DNA from: Pristionchus mayeri
Taxonomy: Eukaryota > Nematoda > Chromadorea > Rhabditida > Neodiplogasteridae
Direction: 5' to 3'
Length of the DNA stretch: 64,000 nt
Assembly: GCA_036245805.1 (NCBI GenBank)
Contig: BTRK01000004.1
Location: forward strand, 11,346,001-11,410,000
The notes below the pieces were generated by a model. That model saw only the letters and a program-made list of their open reading frames with translations. It ran no database searches and was not told where the DNA came from. The position numbers and the translations under genes are program-made. The number at the start of each line of letters is the position of its first letter. Within the stretch, counting starts at the first letter, position 1. Positions 11,931 to 23,289 of this stretch are shown piece by piece.

Positions 11931-13570
11931 ATGCAGAATCTCTCTCTTAATCCTCTGTGGCATTCAATATTTCCTGCTTATCATCACGTCATTGGACCCA
12001 TCCCTCAAGTCGTTTCCGCTCTTGCATTCTATCTTATGATTACGAAAACTCCCGAATCTGGGAAACACTTCGTTCGATATCTAATTCTCATTCAGGTATG
12101 AAATCAAACAATGGTCTAATGTAATACTAATTCCTGCGACATAATTAAGCTCTCACTCACGCTCCTGGACTTCAATTTAGCCTTTCTGTACGCTCCGATC
12201 AATTTGTATCCACTGCCGGGAGCGCTTTGCTGTGGTGTGCTGTGCACTGTTTTCGGGTTCAATGGCCACCCTGGAAGCGTGAGTATCAAACACTATTCAC
12301 ATCATGACAAAAATACATTTATAAAATATTATTTTAAAAAAAGATTAAATTCAGACTATAATGTTCCTGACGTTCGCATTAATGGGAATGTCCATGATGT
12401 ACTGCTTCCACTACAAGTTAATAACTATTCGAGAGTTGATGAAGCGTCAGTCAGCTTCAGTACGTTGATTTTTTTTCAGTCAGTGTTTCAATGGTGTTGA
12501 TATTTGTCAGGAAACATCAACAATCATTGTACGAGCTATCATTTTCCAAATTTACTTCATACCTTGTTTCATACATATTGGCACGTATCGATGTCTAGAA
12601 GGGGGACCTGAACTTGTACAAAAGGCGAATTTAATTTTACTTTTAAGAAGATGTTTAATATTTTCAGAAATATCCTTCACTCGAATACCTATTTAAAAAT
12701 CCGAAATATCATGCATTTGCCTATAATTTTGAGATTTATCCTGGCCATAACACATCTTTCATATCAATAATATTATTTGTAAGCCATATCAGTTCTAGCA
12801 ATTGAGAATTGTCTTATTTACGGTGCTGATTTTTTCGGTCCTTACAAATGCCATTTTCATATCCGGCACATTTCGAATACTTGCTCAACAGGTAGGCTTT
12901 AAAAAAATATTTTTTAAATGAGAGCGGATGTGTTTTAATTGTTTGTCAATTCTATTTGCAGAACTCAATAATAAGCCACAACACCAAGAAAGTTCAGCGA
13001 GACCAACTAATGTTAACGCTTGTTCAGGTAGGCCCGTTTTGTGCACTTCCAATTATTATAGAATGATACAATATGTATTTGCAGACATTAGTCCCTACAT
13101 TCATTCATGAGATTCCATAGACTTTGTTCACGTATTCGATTTTCACGGAGTCTCTGTCACCAGGTGAATCATTGAAATTAAAATATAACCGATAAATGGA
13201 CATATCTCATTTAAAATCTGCTATGAAATATCAGTTAATTGAAACACATTATGTGCTAGAGCGATAAAATATGTGGGTATTTCTTGGATAATTGCCCCCC
13301 CCCTCTTTCTCCCCTTCCCCATTCATTTTAGGCATCTCTCCCAGATGTTTTTTGTTTTTGCAATGGGGGGATGGGAAGAGACAGGAAGAACTGGGGGTTG
13401 GTCAACTGTCCAAGAAGTGCTAATATGTGCATGCATTACAATCCTGGCACAATATTCCCATGTAATTGAGACATCAGTAATGCGGCATTCTGCGTTCAAA
13501 TGACCCACACATTGCTTCACACGTCAGTTTTGATTGTGACTACTCCGAGCTATCGAAAAGCTGTCCTATC
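11931..13570 (+). pseudogene. srh-like chemoreceptor, broken tandem paralogue
   Basis: Exons follow the 9639 gene one by one: 11931-12095, 12150-12278, 12355-12459, 12484-12615, 12668-12778, 12823-12891, 12962-13027, 13085-13163 and 13471-13570. Most have identical lengths (165, 129, 105, 111, 69, 66, 100). Two lesions are seen. The acceptor before 12823 reads ACG instead of an AG dinucleotide. An in-frame TAG stands at 13118-13120 inside the TM6 exon (TLVPTFIHEIP then stop). The last coding exon was not found, and a stretch rich in C and G runs (about 13290-13420) fills the enlarged last intron. The remaining frame is clean, so inactivation looks recent, or a truncated product is made. Confidence 0.8.
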
Positions 13571-14020
13571 GTGAGTTGCATCTTTCAAAATCTTCCATTA
13601 CTTGCTATGAGTCTACTACTTCGTATGCGAATCATCGCTTAATTCTGGAATGTGAGTACATCGTAAAGTTCACAATATAAATCTCTGTCTCGTTCTCTTT
13701 CTGCATGCGCACATGACTCCAAGCAAAGACTACTGCAACCAGGCAATTTGCGCCCGTAATATACTCTTCTGATTTTCGGTTCATGACTTAGTACGCCATT
13801 GATTGTGAGTGTACTAAGTCGACGTGGCAATTTATGCTTCGTTACTTCCCTCTTACAATTTCACTTTCTTCTATACACTCTCGCGGTTCGGGAGTGTTCA
13901 ACAATAGTAGTAAACAAATTCGAAATGTCATTATTGATTGTACTCTGAAGGTTTTTATGTCATGTAATCGATACAACTCCTCATTTCATACCATTACCGG
14001 GTCGAAATCGATTGCAGAAG
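13571..14020. other. Intergenic, no gene seen
   Basis: No supported gene or repeat was seen. The sequence CGATTGCAG at about 14009-14017, just before ATG 14021, may act as a splice or trans-splice acceptor. Confidence 0.4.
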
Positions 14021-14330
14021 ATGAGTGTCGTCAGAGGATTCGCCCTCGAAGATGCCGCTGTCAGTGTGTTCACCACCGTGTATGGTACACTTCTAGCCCT
14101 CGGTTCTCTTGCTTGCCTCGTATTCACAATCGCCATGTTCAGAGGACGCAAAGTACTGCAAAAGGCAAGCTAAAAACCTTCAGCAAACTCCGATCGCCCC
14201 TTTTCAGTGGCAATTTTATCATATTGTCTACAGCCTTCTTTACATCGACTCCATATTTCTGCATAAATTTAAGAACGTATTTGAGTTGAAAACCACAGGT
14301 TTTAACCTTAAAAGCAAACATTAACAATTT
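14021..14330 (+). pseudogene. 5' fragment of a 7TM chemoreceptor (same family as 5221 and 18480)
   Basis: Exon 14021-14164 encodes a TM1 that ends FRGRKVLQK, directly comparable to RGRKMLAR and RGRKMLAQ in the two paralogues. It is followed by a non-canonical GC donor. The next exon starts at 14208 (WQFYHIVYSLLYIDSIF) and matches the WPFYKIVW exon of the gene at 18480. After this the frame runs out, and a Tc1-like element begins at 14421. The remaining exons are absent, so this is a truncated copy, perhaps broken by the insertion. Confidence 0.65.
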
Positions 14331-15346
14331 CACTCTCTTAGTTATCTACACAGGACATTTTTTTGTTGAAAGATGCACTGTTCACTCTCAAAAATACGTA
14401 TTTAGCTTATCTCGAGCATACAGGGTGCTCATTAAATATTGTCCCACTAATTTCGTGTTGTATCTCGCGAACACGTTAGAACCAAGATTCTTAATTACTC
14501 CTAAATATATTTCACTGCATGACATTTAATATGTTAGTCATTGGCTTCATACGCATACCTGGCCTTTTAGAATGATGGCAAAAACTAATCATAAATTTTG
14601 ATCGCTGCGCCGTTCATAATTTTAGATGTAAAAAGCTATTGCAAAAGCAACAGATATCGCAATTGAGATTAATATGAAGAGCAACTCTTCCACTATTTAG
14701 ATATAACGGTAATTATGATGTAGGATCTCTGGTTGACATTAAACACGCGCTTGAATAGCTATAGTCATGATCATGCTCAAAAGCCATGTTTCGAGATTTT
14801 TCAATGTTGATACCGCCATCATAGCCTTGCATATCTTTCAACCAAGCCAAGTTGTCGTATTTCCTTGCATAAAATCGAATGGGAACTTGAATAAATGTCC
14901 GAAATATGGATGCCAAAATATCACTCATATCGGCACTTTTCAGCATTATTCAACATATTCTGAACCTGAACCTGCATACTCCACAGAATTGGACACATTT
15001 TCGTAATCAATAATGATGGGGAATAATGTAAAAAAATGTAATCGTTTCAATAGCGAACGAATTCAATGAACACCATTTCTTAATCGTAGTAATATTTTTC
15101 GAGCGCCGTTCGAATTGATATCATGCACAAATATTTCTGAAACAGTTCCACAGTCTGAGAATACAATTGAACGCATATTTAGACTTGTGAATGGTTACAC
15201 TTCATAGGAAAAAAATATGGGCTCTGCATATTATTTCTGCTTGACAGGAGACACAAAGCATTGTACTGGTTCATAAGCTCAGAAAAGTACTATTTTTTTC
15301 AAAAAAAAACCTGGAAATTTGTATTCTTTAAATGTTAGATATATTA

Positions 15347-16580
15347 GGTTGGCGGAAAAGTCTTTGTGTATTTTTCAAAAGTTTATTTCTTGGGAAGGGG
15401 AAAAGCATACGTAATTATACTTGTCCTCATTATTGACAATATGTGCCCAACGTACATGCAATGTATGGATCCCCTCCCTTTAGAACCCGCCTGGGTGCGA
15501 ATGAAAGTATTGCTCGAGTTCAACCTCGAGACTTTCACGTGAATTGAAGGCCCAACCTCGAACGGCATGGGCCAGGTCTGCTAAAAGCCACTAATCGGAA
15601 GGGGCCATGCCAGGAGAATACGGGGAGTAAGGGAGAACCATCCGTTCATATCCAGCCAGTTCCTGCTTGACTTGATTGTAGAACTGGTTACGGGGGTCAT
15701 TTTGTTGATAGTACACTTTCTTGTCCTTCAGCCTTCAACGATCGACTTCCAACTTCAAATTCTGTAGTTGTGTGACGTACTTGACCCCGGTGATTGACAT
15801 GCCCTCAGGCAGTAGCTCCGAGTAGATCACACCATCCACGCCCCACGATATTGACAGCTTGTTTTTCTTGGGGTTCAGGTAAAGTTTGGAGACACCCTGT
15901 GGAGGCTCTCCTTCTCCAACCTTCTCACATGGTTGTTATCGTTGAGGACCCACTTCTCATTCCCCGTTATGAGCCGTTCCAGCCATCGATCCCCATCTCG
16001 GAGAATGAGGAGAGCATTTGAATCATCGGCTCGACGGTCATGGCTGGCTTGGATCAGATCATGGAATTTGAATCGACCGATTATTTTCCTCATTCCAAGA
16101 TATCTCAAGCCTTCTTTGACAGTGCGATGATGGACTCTAAGTGCAATAGTCATTTCACGGACAGTTTGAAATGGGTTCATTTAAGCAGCTTTCTACAAAG
16201 TCTCAAAATGTAACTAACGCGGGCTCCCAGAACGACCTCATTCATTGAGGGAAAAGTCGCCTTCTTCGCGGATCTGGATCCAATTCCTGAAAGTGTTGTA
16301 GAGGGGGCATGTGTATCATAAACATGCTTCAGTAGGGTCTCTGAATCCTTCATCGTGGTGTAGAATAGAGAGAGGTAAATCAAAACATGTCGGAAGTGTA
16401 TGGCACCAGGAACATAAATCGTTGATCTACTAGAGCTTGACTGAAGTAAAGATAATGGGGAGTTGATTACTATAAAGTGCAATCACTGACTGTTATTCAC
16501 TATGAGCGACGGGACGCCAAAGTACACTTGTGAAGAGCAGTGTTATAACAAATCCATACACAAAGACTTTCCCGCCAACC
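15347..16580. mobile_element. Degenerate mariner nested in the Tc1-like element
   Basis: The ends GGTTGGCGGAAAAGTCTTTG and the inverse CAAAGACTTTCCCGCCAACC form mariner-type inverted repeats. The left flank is TA. The right flank is TG, so the duplication has decayed or the border is off by a base. The transposase relic lies on the minus strand. This insertion is younger than the element around it. Confidence 0.85.
15480..16440 (-). pseudogene. Mariner transposase relic
   Basis: Read on the minus strand, the order is FRHVLIYLSLFYTTMKDSET (mariner N-terminus), HAPSTTLSG, an HTH part (TVKEGLRYLGMRKIIGRFKF), and then RLITGNEKWVLNDN, where the first catalytic Asp of GDEKW is Asn. The second and third catalytic regions are recognisable only as ruins (YSPYSPGMAPSD near 15640). 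Several stops and frameshifts are needed to read through, so the protein is certainly non-functional. Confidence 0.8.
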
Positions 16581-16717
16581 TGATATTTCGCTGATATTTA
16601 TGCAACTATTTACTTCTGTGCCTTACCTACATATTTACAAAATTTGGGGCCATGGCGCTTGATGACAGTGGAGGAGATTAAGAATCAAAAGTGGGACAAT
16701 ATTTAATGAGCACCCTG

Positions 16718-18479
16718 TAATATTCGGGCATTGCCACGATCGAAGGATGAAAAAGACAATGAGATAGAAATCGCAGATTTTAGTCTCGCTCTAGCTCATA
16801 ACATCAGATTAATCGCGCATGGCTCTCTGATCGGGCCCGTATTTACCCCCCGTAATTTGACCCAGATCTTTTGACTGAATTCAGCGCCAAATGCTCAGAT
16901 TGACGTTGGTCCAGACAACGTATTTTCGTACACATTCCATGTGCATTAACTGTTTGATCCATACAATGTAATGCTGAACTTGGAGATATTCGAAATATAT
17001 TTTAACTCTCGAAGGAGCTGATATTTGCAATATCACCCTATTATACCCAATATCCTTCGAGAAGTTTATTGTACGCATTTTTCAACGAAAGATCTTTCAA
17101 CGGATTCAACCAACATACACTTTTCAAGCGCATCTAACATTTGCGATAATTCTATAAGATTCGGAGAATTCTGAAGGTATTAATCATTTCTTGGAAATTG
17201 TTACTTTGTTGATGTCAAGCACATTTTTCAATAATTGTGGATTTATGTAATATGATGCAACATTCGTTCTCGCTCTATTGTGAAACTCAACTCTCGTTTG
17301 TGAAACATTTTTTTCACTCGGATCTCAGTGATACGCTTCCCAGTGCTGGCTGTTTTTGTCATATCGGCTTTTGAGTACATTCCCGCTAACGAGGTCTGTG
17401 CCGCTTCTTCGCTGAGAACCCAATCATATGGCGAATTTTTATTCTCAGATCTGACATGATTTCTAGACCTGCTTATGGTGTGTCTGGTAAAGATAGCGAA
17501 GAACGTGTGTGAGTATAAAACCGGTAAAAGGTAAAAAAATGTGGGCCTTTCGAAGTGATCTGAATCGCCAACATGCAATTTCTAACTAATGTAGTGCAAT
17601 AAGACCCACTGCAAGACCCACGAGGGAATTCGGAAATCGTCTCATCATTTCCCTCTTTCTCTCGGCACTCGGCACCGGTCGAGAGAGTGTGGGAAATGAA
17701 GAAACCAAATTGCGAACTCTAATGCACATATGACGACAAATAGTGCATTGTGTTAGTTAATGTGAGTGATACACCTTAGCTCCAGTACGATCTCGAATGC
17801 GTTAATTGCGCCTCTGAAGGCGCGCTAACTGCGTTGCGATTGAGCGACTAACAGCAAAGTTTTATCCGTTAACATTTAATCTTGTGAAGAAAATGTGCAA
17901 GCCTCCATGTCCCTGTTGTACCTCAGGACCTAATTGTGTGTGGAAACTCTAACTTGTACACAGTCTAATTCAGATTGAGTGGGATAGGATACGCCCATGA
18001 CGGACACCAATCGGTTCAAACGTTTGTCAAGAAACCTCTCAATCAAGCCCTTTATTCTTGGAAACCATTATTTCCTGTGTGAAAGAGCCAATGAACAGGG
18101 GCGTACTTCTACTATGAGAGGATAGTACTTCCCCCCCTTCCCCGTGTCCCGATTTGCTATCTCAATACGTCCAATCAGGCCCCCGCGCGAATCGGGATCT
18201 CTCGCGTGTGGCTAACGCGAAAAGACCAGCGGCCTTTCTCAACTCCTTTCCGAGCTTCTCCTCTCAAAATTATAAGCTTTCGTTTCCCAGTGCTTCACTA
18301 AAATGCATGACATGGTTCTTTTGATAATTGAATAATCATTTGAAGTGGCATACTTGAAGCTTGGTATGTGCTTGTGATATTACGAACGCTTTGGACCCGA
18401 TATGTATTTACCCAAAGTTTGTATATTTACGAACTTTTCGGAGATTTGCTCATCCACATGCAACATAGATACCCCACTA
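16718..18479. other. Intergenic, contains one hairpin MITE
   Basis: No gene could be supported. A hairpin MITE copy lies at 17618-17722. The rest is AT-rich non-coding sequence with several stops in all frames. Confidence 0.4.
17618..17722. repeat. Hairpin MITE, copy 2
   Basis: The left half is GAATTCGGAAATCGTCTC with TCATTTCCCTCTTTCTCTCG. The right half is GGTCGAGAGAGTGTGGGAAATG with an AATTGCGAACTCTAATG end. A hairpin centre CACTCGGCACCGG lies between them. Confidence 0.75.
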
Positions 18480-20542
18480 ATGGATGACGTGTTTCTCGTT
18501 GTTGCCGATATCTTCTTCTGGGCATACGGAGTTATTCTCGTTGGAGGGACCGTGATGACACTCATATTCCTCCTTGCCCTTGTCAGGGGAAGGAAGATGC
18601 TGGCTCAGGTATGGTTCCGCTCCACTTTGATTGTTCTTCTTATCAATAACTGAAAAAAAAACAATTTGATTGATTCTCTCTCAATGTCAAACATTCCCTT
18701 ACTGGCCAGGAATTGTAAACATTTAGTAGATCCCATGCACCAGAAACAATAAAATGAATAAACTAGCCAATAATTATGGTTTAGTGGCCCTTCTACAAGA
18801 TCGTCTGGAGCGTGACGTGGCTGGACGCCATCTACCTCACTGTTGAGGTAATTTCCTCCATTCGCTGCGTCAGGGTCATAATTTGGTCCCAAGATGACTA
18901 AAAGGACGACGATCTAATGGACATTCTGATTGCATTGCATCGACATTTTTGCCAAGATTGCACCTTCGTAACACGATTTTGAAGATGCGGAAATTTAATA
19001 TGAAGCCTATATTTATCTTTATTCGCATCACTAATTGGACATCAAAGTACAGGAAGTCATTTTTTCAGCTTGCTTGGAAGTTTCCTAAAATGGCTGCGCA
19101 TGATGATGGGATTGTGGAAGACAGTGTGGTAATTGCAGAGGCGAATGTGAGTAATCAAAATTAACATCATTCAAAACAACCCTCTTGAACTTCTTTACCG
19201 TTGCTCTTTGGTAACGTATTTGTTGTCCTTTTGTTTGCTTTAGATCAACACAGGCAACGCCAAAGACAAAACTACCCGAATTAAATAATTTTAGGCGTGG
19301 TACAATTCGCCTGCAATTCAGTTTGTGCTCTGTGTACTGGATGAAATACCACGCAAGGTGTGTCGAACAAAGAGTCGTTTAAAAGCAAATCTCACTCAGG
19401 GAATAATCTACTTTTCCCTGCTAATGGCGCTTAATCGACTCGTGGTATTCATGGACTCTCCAATACGGCCATTATTTGCAATGTATGTGTGATTTGGAAA
19501 AGGCTAAAAACTACTTGAAAAACGTTTTAACTCTGATTCGAATCACTTGAAACTTAACAATATGAAGGCTGCATTTGTTTCGTGGATGTAAAGTGAATTT
19601 TCCTTTTTTGTGTAGTTTTATTGCTAATTAATTTCACCACAAATTTAGCGCACATCAATCGTGCCAAAATAATGCAGAAAAGAGGGTAACTCTAATCTTG
19701 ACAGGCTGCATGGTCTCTTCAGAGACTATGTCGGTTTGACGACGCTCGGTTGCTGGTCTCTGGTTATCGTGTTAAGTGCCTACACGGAATTACTCGCGCA
19801 AAAGTCCAGCTTCAACAGGACAAGCCTCGATTATGAGATATCGGGACCGGCGTTGATCGATTGGCCATTTCTAGAGACAGTGCGTAATTTTCCGTACTTA
19901 TCGTAGTAAATGGGCATGCACAACGTAGACAAGAATGCAAATTTCCAGGTGAATACGATTTCTGATTACGTGATTCCTTTCGTGATCATGGCCATTTACA
20001 TCGTCGTTTATGCGGTGATACGCAAGAAGCGACTGTCGATCGTCGGGCAAGTTTCATTGCATGATTTGTCAGCCATAAATTGCAATGTTTCAGAGGTAAC
20101 GCAAGTAGCTCCGATAATTCCTCCTCCAGGGCTCGACCCAAACATCCCGACGATCGCAAACTGCTCTATCAAGCGATCATCATCACCATTTTCCTTCAGG
20201 TGAGTGTAGTCGAATTCTTATTTTCATTAATAAATGATCTTCGATCTTCAGTTAGACAACGTTACACTACTCTTAAACGCGATTTATGATGGAGACGGAT
20301 GGGTGAGTACATATTTTTATAATCTAAATGAAGTACCTTTGAACGAAGTTGCACACCGAAATTGTGAAATCAGACTGTAATATGTTCAGCTTGAATACTT
20401 CGTCAACATAATCGATCTGATAACGGCTGTGCTGAACCACTCCACCCACTCGACTATATTCATCCTCTCCAACCAGACCATTCGCGGCTTTCTGCCTCAC
20501 ATTTCTTTCGCTGAACTTCAACAGAGGTTGAGATGTTGGTGA
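18480..20542 (+). CDS. 7TM chemoreceptor, srg-superfamily-like, intact (306 aa)
   Basis: Nine exons in consistent phase: 18480-18608, 18785-18847, 19295-19357, 19400-19482, 19705-19879, 19949-20046, 20094-20199, 20252-20302 and 20390-20542. They give 306 residues. Landmarks are RGRKMLAQ after TM1, WPFYKIVWSVTWLDAIYL (TM2), LLMALNRLVVFMDS (TM3), a 58-codon exon for TM4 and the second extracellular loop, DYVIPFVIMAIYIVVYAVIR (TM5), DRKLLYQAIIITIFLQ (TM6) and NHSTHSTIFILSNQTIRGFL (TM7). The intron after 20046 has a GC donor. The TM3 LNR and the TM7 NH.THS features point to the srg superfamily, but the exact family is unsure. Close paralogues are the gene at 5221 and the fragment at 14021. Confidence 0.82.
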
Positions 20543-20608
20543 AGATCAAATATAATTTAACCTGTTCATTCTTTCACAAAATTATTGTGACAATTAAATG
20601 TGGACGTA

Positions 20609-21010
20609 TATGAGTGACTATCTGAGAGAATTGAGCTATTCCACCTATGAGCCGTACAGCAAAAAATGAAAGTTCATATAAAGATGGTCCTAGGGGTAAC
20701 TTTTCACGAAGAGTTCGAAAATCGACCTTAGGAAGCCGTATCTCTCACTCCTTATTTATTGTTCTGCGCTTTACTTGAGCGGTCGGTTTTTGTAATTTTT
20801 GAACGGCGCATCCAAACCCCATACATGTATAGTAATTCTGAAAGAACTCGACAAGATAAGCATTTTTACCGTTGGAAGTGAAAGGCTAGCTCATCTTTGA
20901 AAAATGTTGAGGCCATTTGAATTATTAAAATTTTTATTGTGAAAACATATATTCCGGGGTGCAATTTTAAGTATGTTCATTGGATTCCCCGTGAAAAGTT
21001 GCCCCTGAAA
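20609..21010. repeat. Dispersed repeat, end of a fold-back family (copy A)
   Basis: The stretch begins GAGTGACTATCTGAGAGAAT and includes GAGTTCGAAAATCGACCTTA, GAAAGAACTCGACAAGATAA and CATTGGATTCCCCGTGAAAA. The same phrases in the same order occur at 52397-52790, where they form the left part of another fold-back. Confidence 0.8.
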
Positions 21011-21252
21011 CCAAAATTGTCATTCTCAAATTCGCGATGCAATGATATTTCCCGAAATTCGGAAAAGGGAAGTATTGTGAATCAGTGAATTTCGAAAATC
21101 TCGTACATTTGCGATTTCAAAATGTTATCAATTAGGAAATGTTTTCAATACTGTAATTCAACTTTTTATGCATAATTAGAGAGTGTTCTCTTCAATAAAC
21201 ATGCCTTACGACATCAAAAAATAATTTTTTTCACTTCACAATTTCTCAAATT

Positions 21253-21854
21253 TGCACGTTGCAAACTCAGCATTTCGAGTCCGTTTGACGCTCTAGCTGT
21301 AGCCATGTTGTAGCATGCCTCGACATTTGTAAAAATTGGTGAAAGAGTCCTCCTCCAATGTCTCGGGGCTCTAGTTAATGACGCCCGAATATGGCTTTGA
21401 TGAAAATGTCCGATATATTTAAATTCATTTTGAGAGTTAATTTTGAGAATTCTGATTAGATATTGCTGTAAATAATATTTTCGTAATCTGAGCAATCATA
21501 TACGTATAGACAAGCGACCGTTTGGACAATTTTTCAAAAATCGAAATTTTGAAATATCGAAAATTTCGGAAATTTTGAAAGGGGAAGAGGTGTGTATTTT
21601 TGCATTTAATTTATAGTCCAGATATTATAATATTATTTACAGCAATATCTAATCAGAATTCTCAAAATTAACTCCCAAAATGAATTTAAATATATCGGAC
21701 ATTTTCATCAAAGCCATATTCGGGCGTCATTAACTAGAGCCCCGGACATTGGAGGAGGACTCTACCACCAATTTTTACAAATGTCGAGGCATGCTACAAC
21801 ATGGAAACAGCTAGAGCGTCAAGCGGGCTCTAAATGTTGAGTTTGCAACGTGTA
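21253..21854. repeat. Palindrome with about 270-bp arms
   Basis: Arms read toward each other from 21253 and 21854 and meet near 21560. Examples: TGACGCTCTAGCTGTAGCC is mirrored at about 21803-21821, and AGATATTGCTGTAAATAATA is mirrored at about 21634. A few substitutions separate the arms. It abuts the next palindrome. Confidence 0.88.
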
Positions 21855-21879
21855 AAAGACACTTTTAAATGACCTCAAA

Positions 21880-22922
21880 AGTGGAGAAACATGTGATTTT
21901 TAGCACAAGGTGGAATTGCTCAATCATTGATTTCACATTTTCGTGTTCAAAACGAGTTTGTACGTTTAAGGTTGATAAAATTAAATACAATAAACTTCGT
22001 TTTTAAGGTCTGGAGCCGTAAATTGCAACAAAACCTAAAAGCCGGTTCCAGAAATTTTCAAAATTCGAGGTATCGTATCTTGGTTCAAAGTTGACGAAAA
22101 AATACATTTAAAAAACCTAAATGACCGTAAAGAAGAACTGGATAACTTTACTGTTGAGTGCGAAAAGCTTAGAAAACAATAATGAAGGGAAAACTTCAAA
22201 AATTCGAAAAATTCGAGAGAATGTCGCTTTCCATCACATTGATATGATCACAAAAGCTGAAAGGTTCATGTGTTATCGCACGTGCAATGAACTTTCTGTG
22301 TATATTACATTTTCAATTCAGAAGAAACAAGTGTTTATTAATTGGGTATGCAAATATCATCGTCTTCGAGAACCCAGAAAAATGGCGCAATTTAACTTGT
22401 AATTTCTCAATTCTCACTAATACGCATTAATAAACACTTGTTTCTTCTGAATTCAAAATGTAATATACACAGAAAGTTCGAATTCATTGTACGTGTGATA
22501 ACACATGAACATTTCATCTTTCGTGATCATATCAATGTGATGGAAGGCGACATACTCAACCAAAAACTCGAATTTTTGAAGTTTTCCCTTCATTATTGTT
22601 TCCTAAGCTTTTCGCACTCAACAGTAAAGTTTTCCAGTTCTTCATTACGGTTATTTTAGATTTTTTAAATGCATTTTTTCGTCAACTTTGAACCAAGATA
22701 CGGTACCTCGAATTTTGAAAATTTCTGAAACCGGCTTTTAGGTTTTGTTGCAATTTACGGCTCCAGACCTTAAAAACGAAGTTAATTGTATTTAATTGTA
22801 TCAACCTTAAACGTGCAAACTCGTTTTGAACACGAAAATGTGAAATCAATGATTGAGCAATTCCACCTTGTGCTAAAAATCACGTTTCTCCACTTTTGAG
22901 GTCATTTAAAAGTATCTTCTTA
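21880..22922. repeat. Palindrome with about 510-bp arms, plus a diverged extra arm to 23270
   Basis: The left arm starts ACTTTTAAATGACCTCAAAA and the right arm ends with its inverse. The centre is at about 22405. The open frames seen in both arms are mirror images and not genes. A third, more diverged copy of the right-arm sequence (TTTCACACTCAACAGTAAAG, GAGCCGGCTTTTAGG, CAATTTACGGCTCCA) follows at about 22960-23270 in the same direction. Confidence 0.88.
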
Positions 22923-23289
22923 CTCGCCATTTGGTAAGGCAAAAATATTTTCCGGACCAAAAAAGTGCGTAGATTTCAAATAACTAGAGATCTCATTTAC
23001 ATGTGGGATCTTTTTTTTCACTAGATCGAAATAATTATCGAAAAAGTGGTCGATTAAATGAATTTTGCACGTTTTCGACTTTCAATAGTTTTCGTACCCT
23101 TTCACACTCAACAGTAAAGTTGTTCAGCTGCTCGAGTTGATCATTTTGCTTTTTTAAAGTCTCGTTTACTCAAAAATGAACCATGTTACAGTAATCCAAA
23201 GTTTCGAAATTTCGGGAGCCGGCTTTTAGGTTGTTTGCAATTTACGGCTCCACAACTTATACACAAAGTTCCCTGACCTCAGATGTACC

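Larger units (their letters stand above)
14421..16717. mobile_element. Tc1-like element split by a mariner insertion
   Basis: Inverted ends CAGGGTGCTCATTAAATATT (14421) and its reverse complement (ending 16717) are flanked by TA on both sides. Leaving out the nested mariner at about 15347-16580, about 1.06 kb remains, with no transposase. Internal phrases (TATCTCGCGAA near the left end, ATATTTTTCGAGCGCCGTTCG, GCATATTTAGACT) recur in the element at 26023-27105. The two are diverged members of one non-autonomous family, and their ends share CAGGGTGC with the maT element at 881. Confidence 0.85.

Noticed and set aside
22121..22659. Two frames of 93 and 73 codons
   Set aside because: They sit in opposite arms of the 21.88-22.92 kb palindrome.
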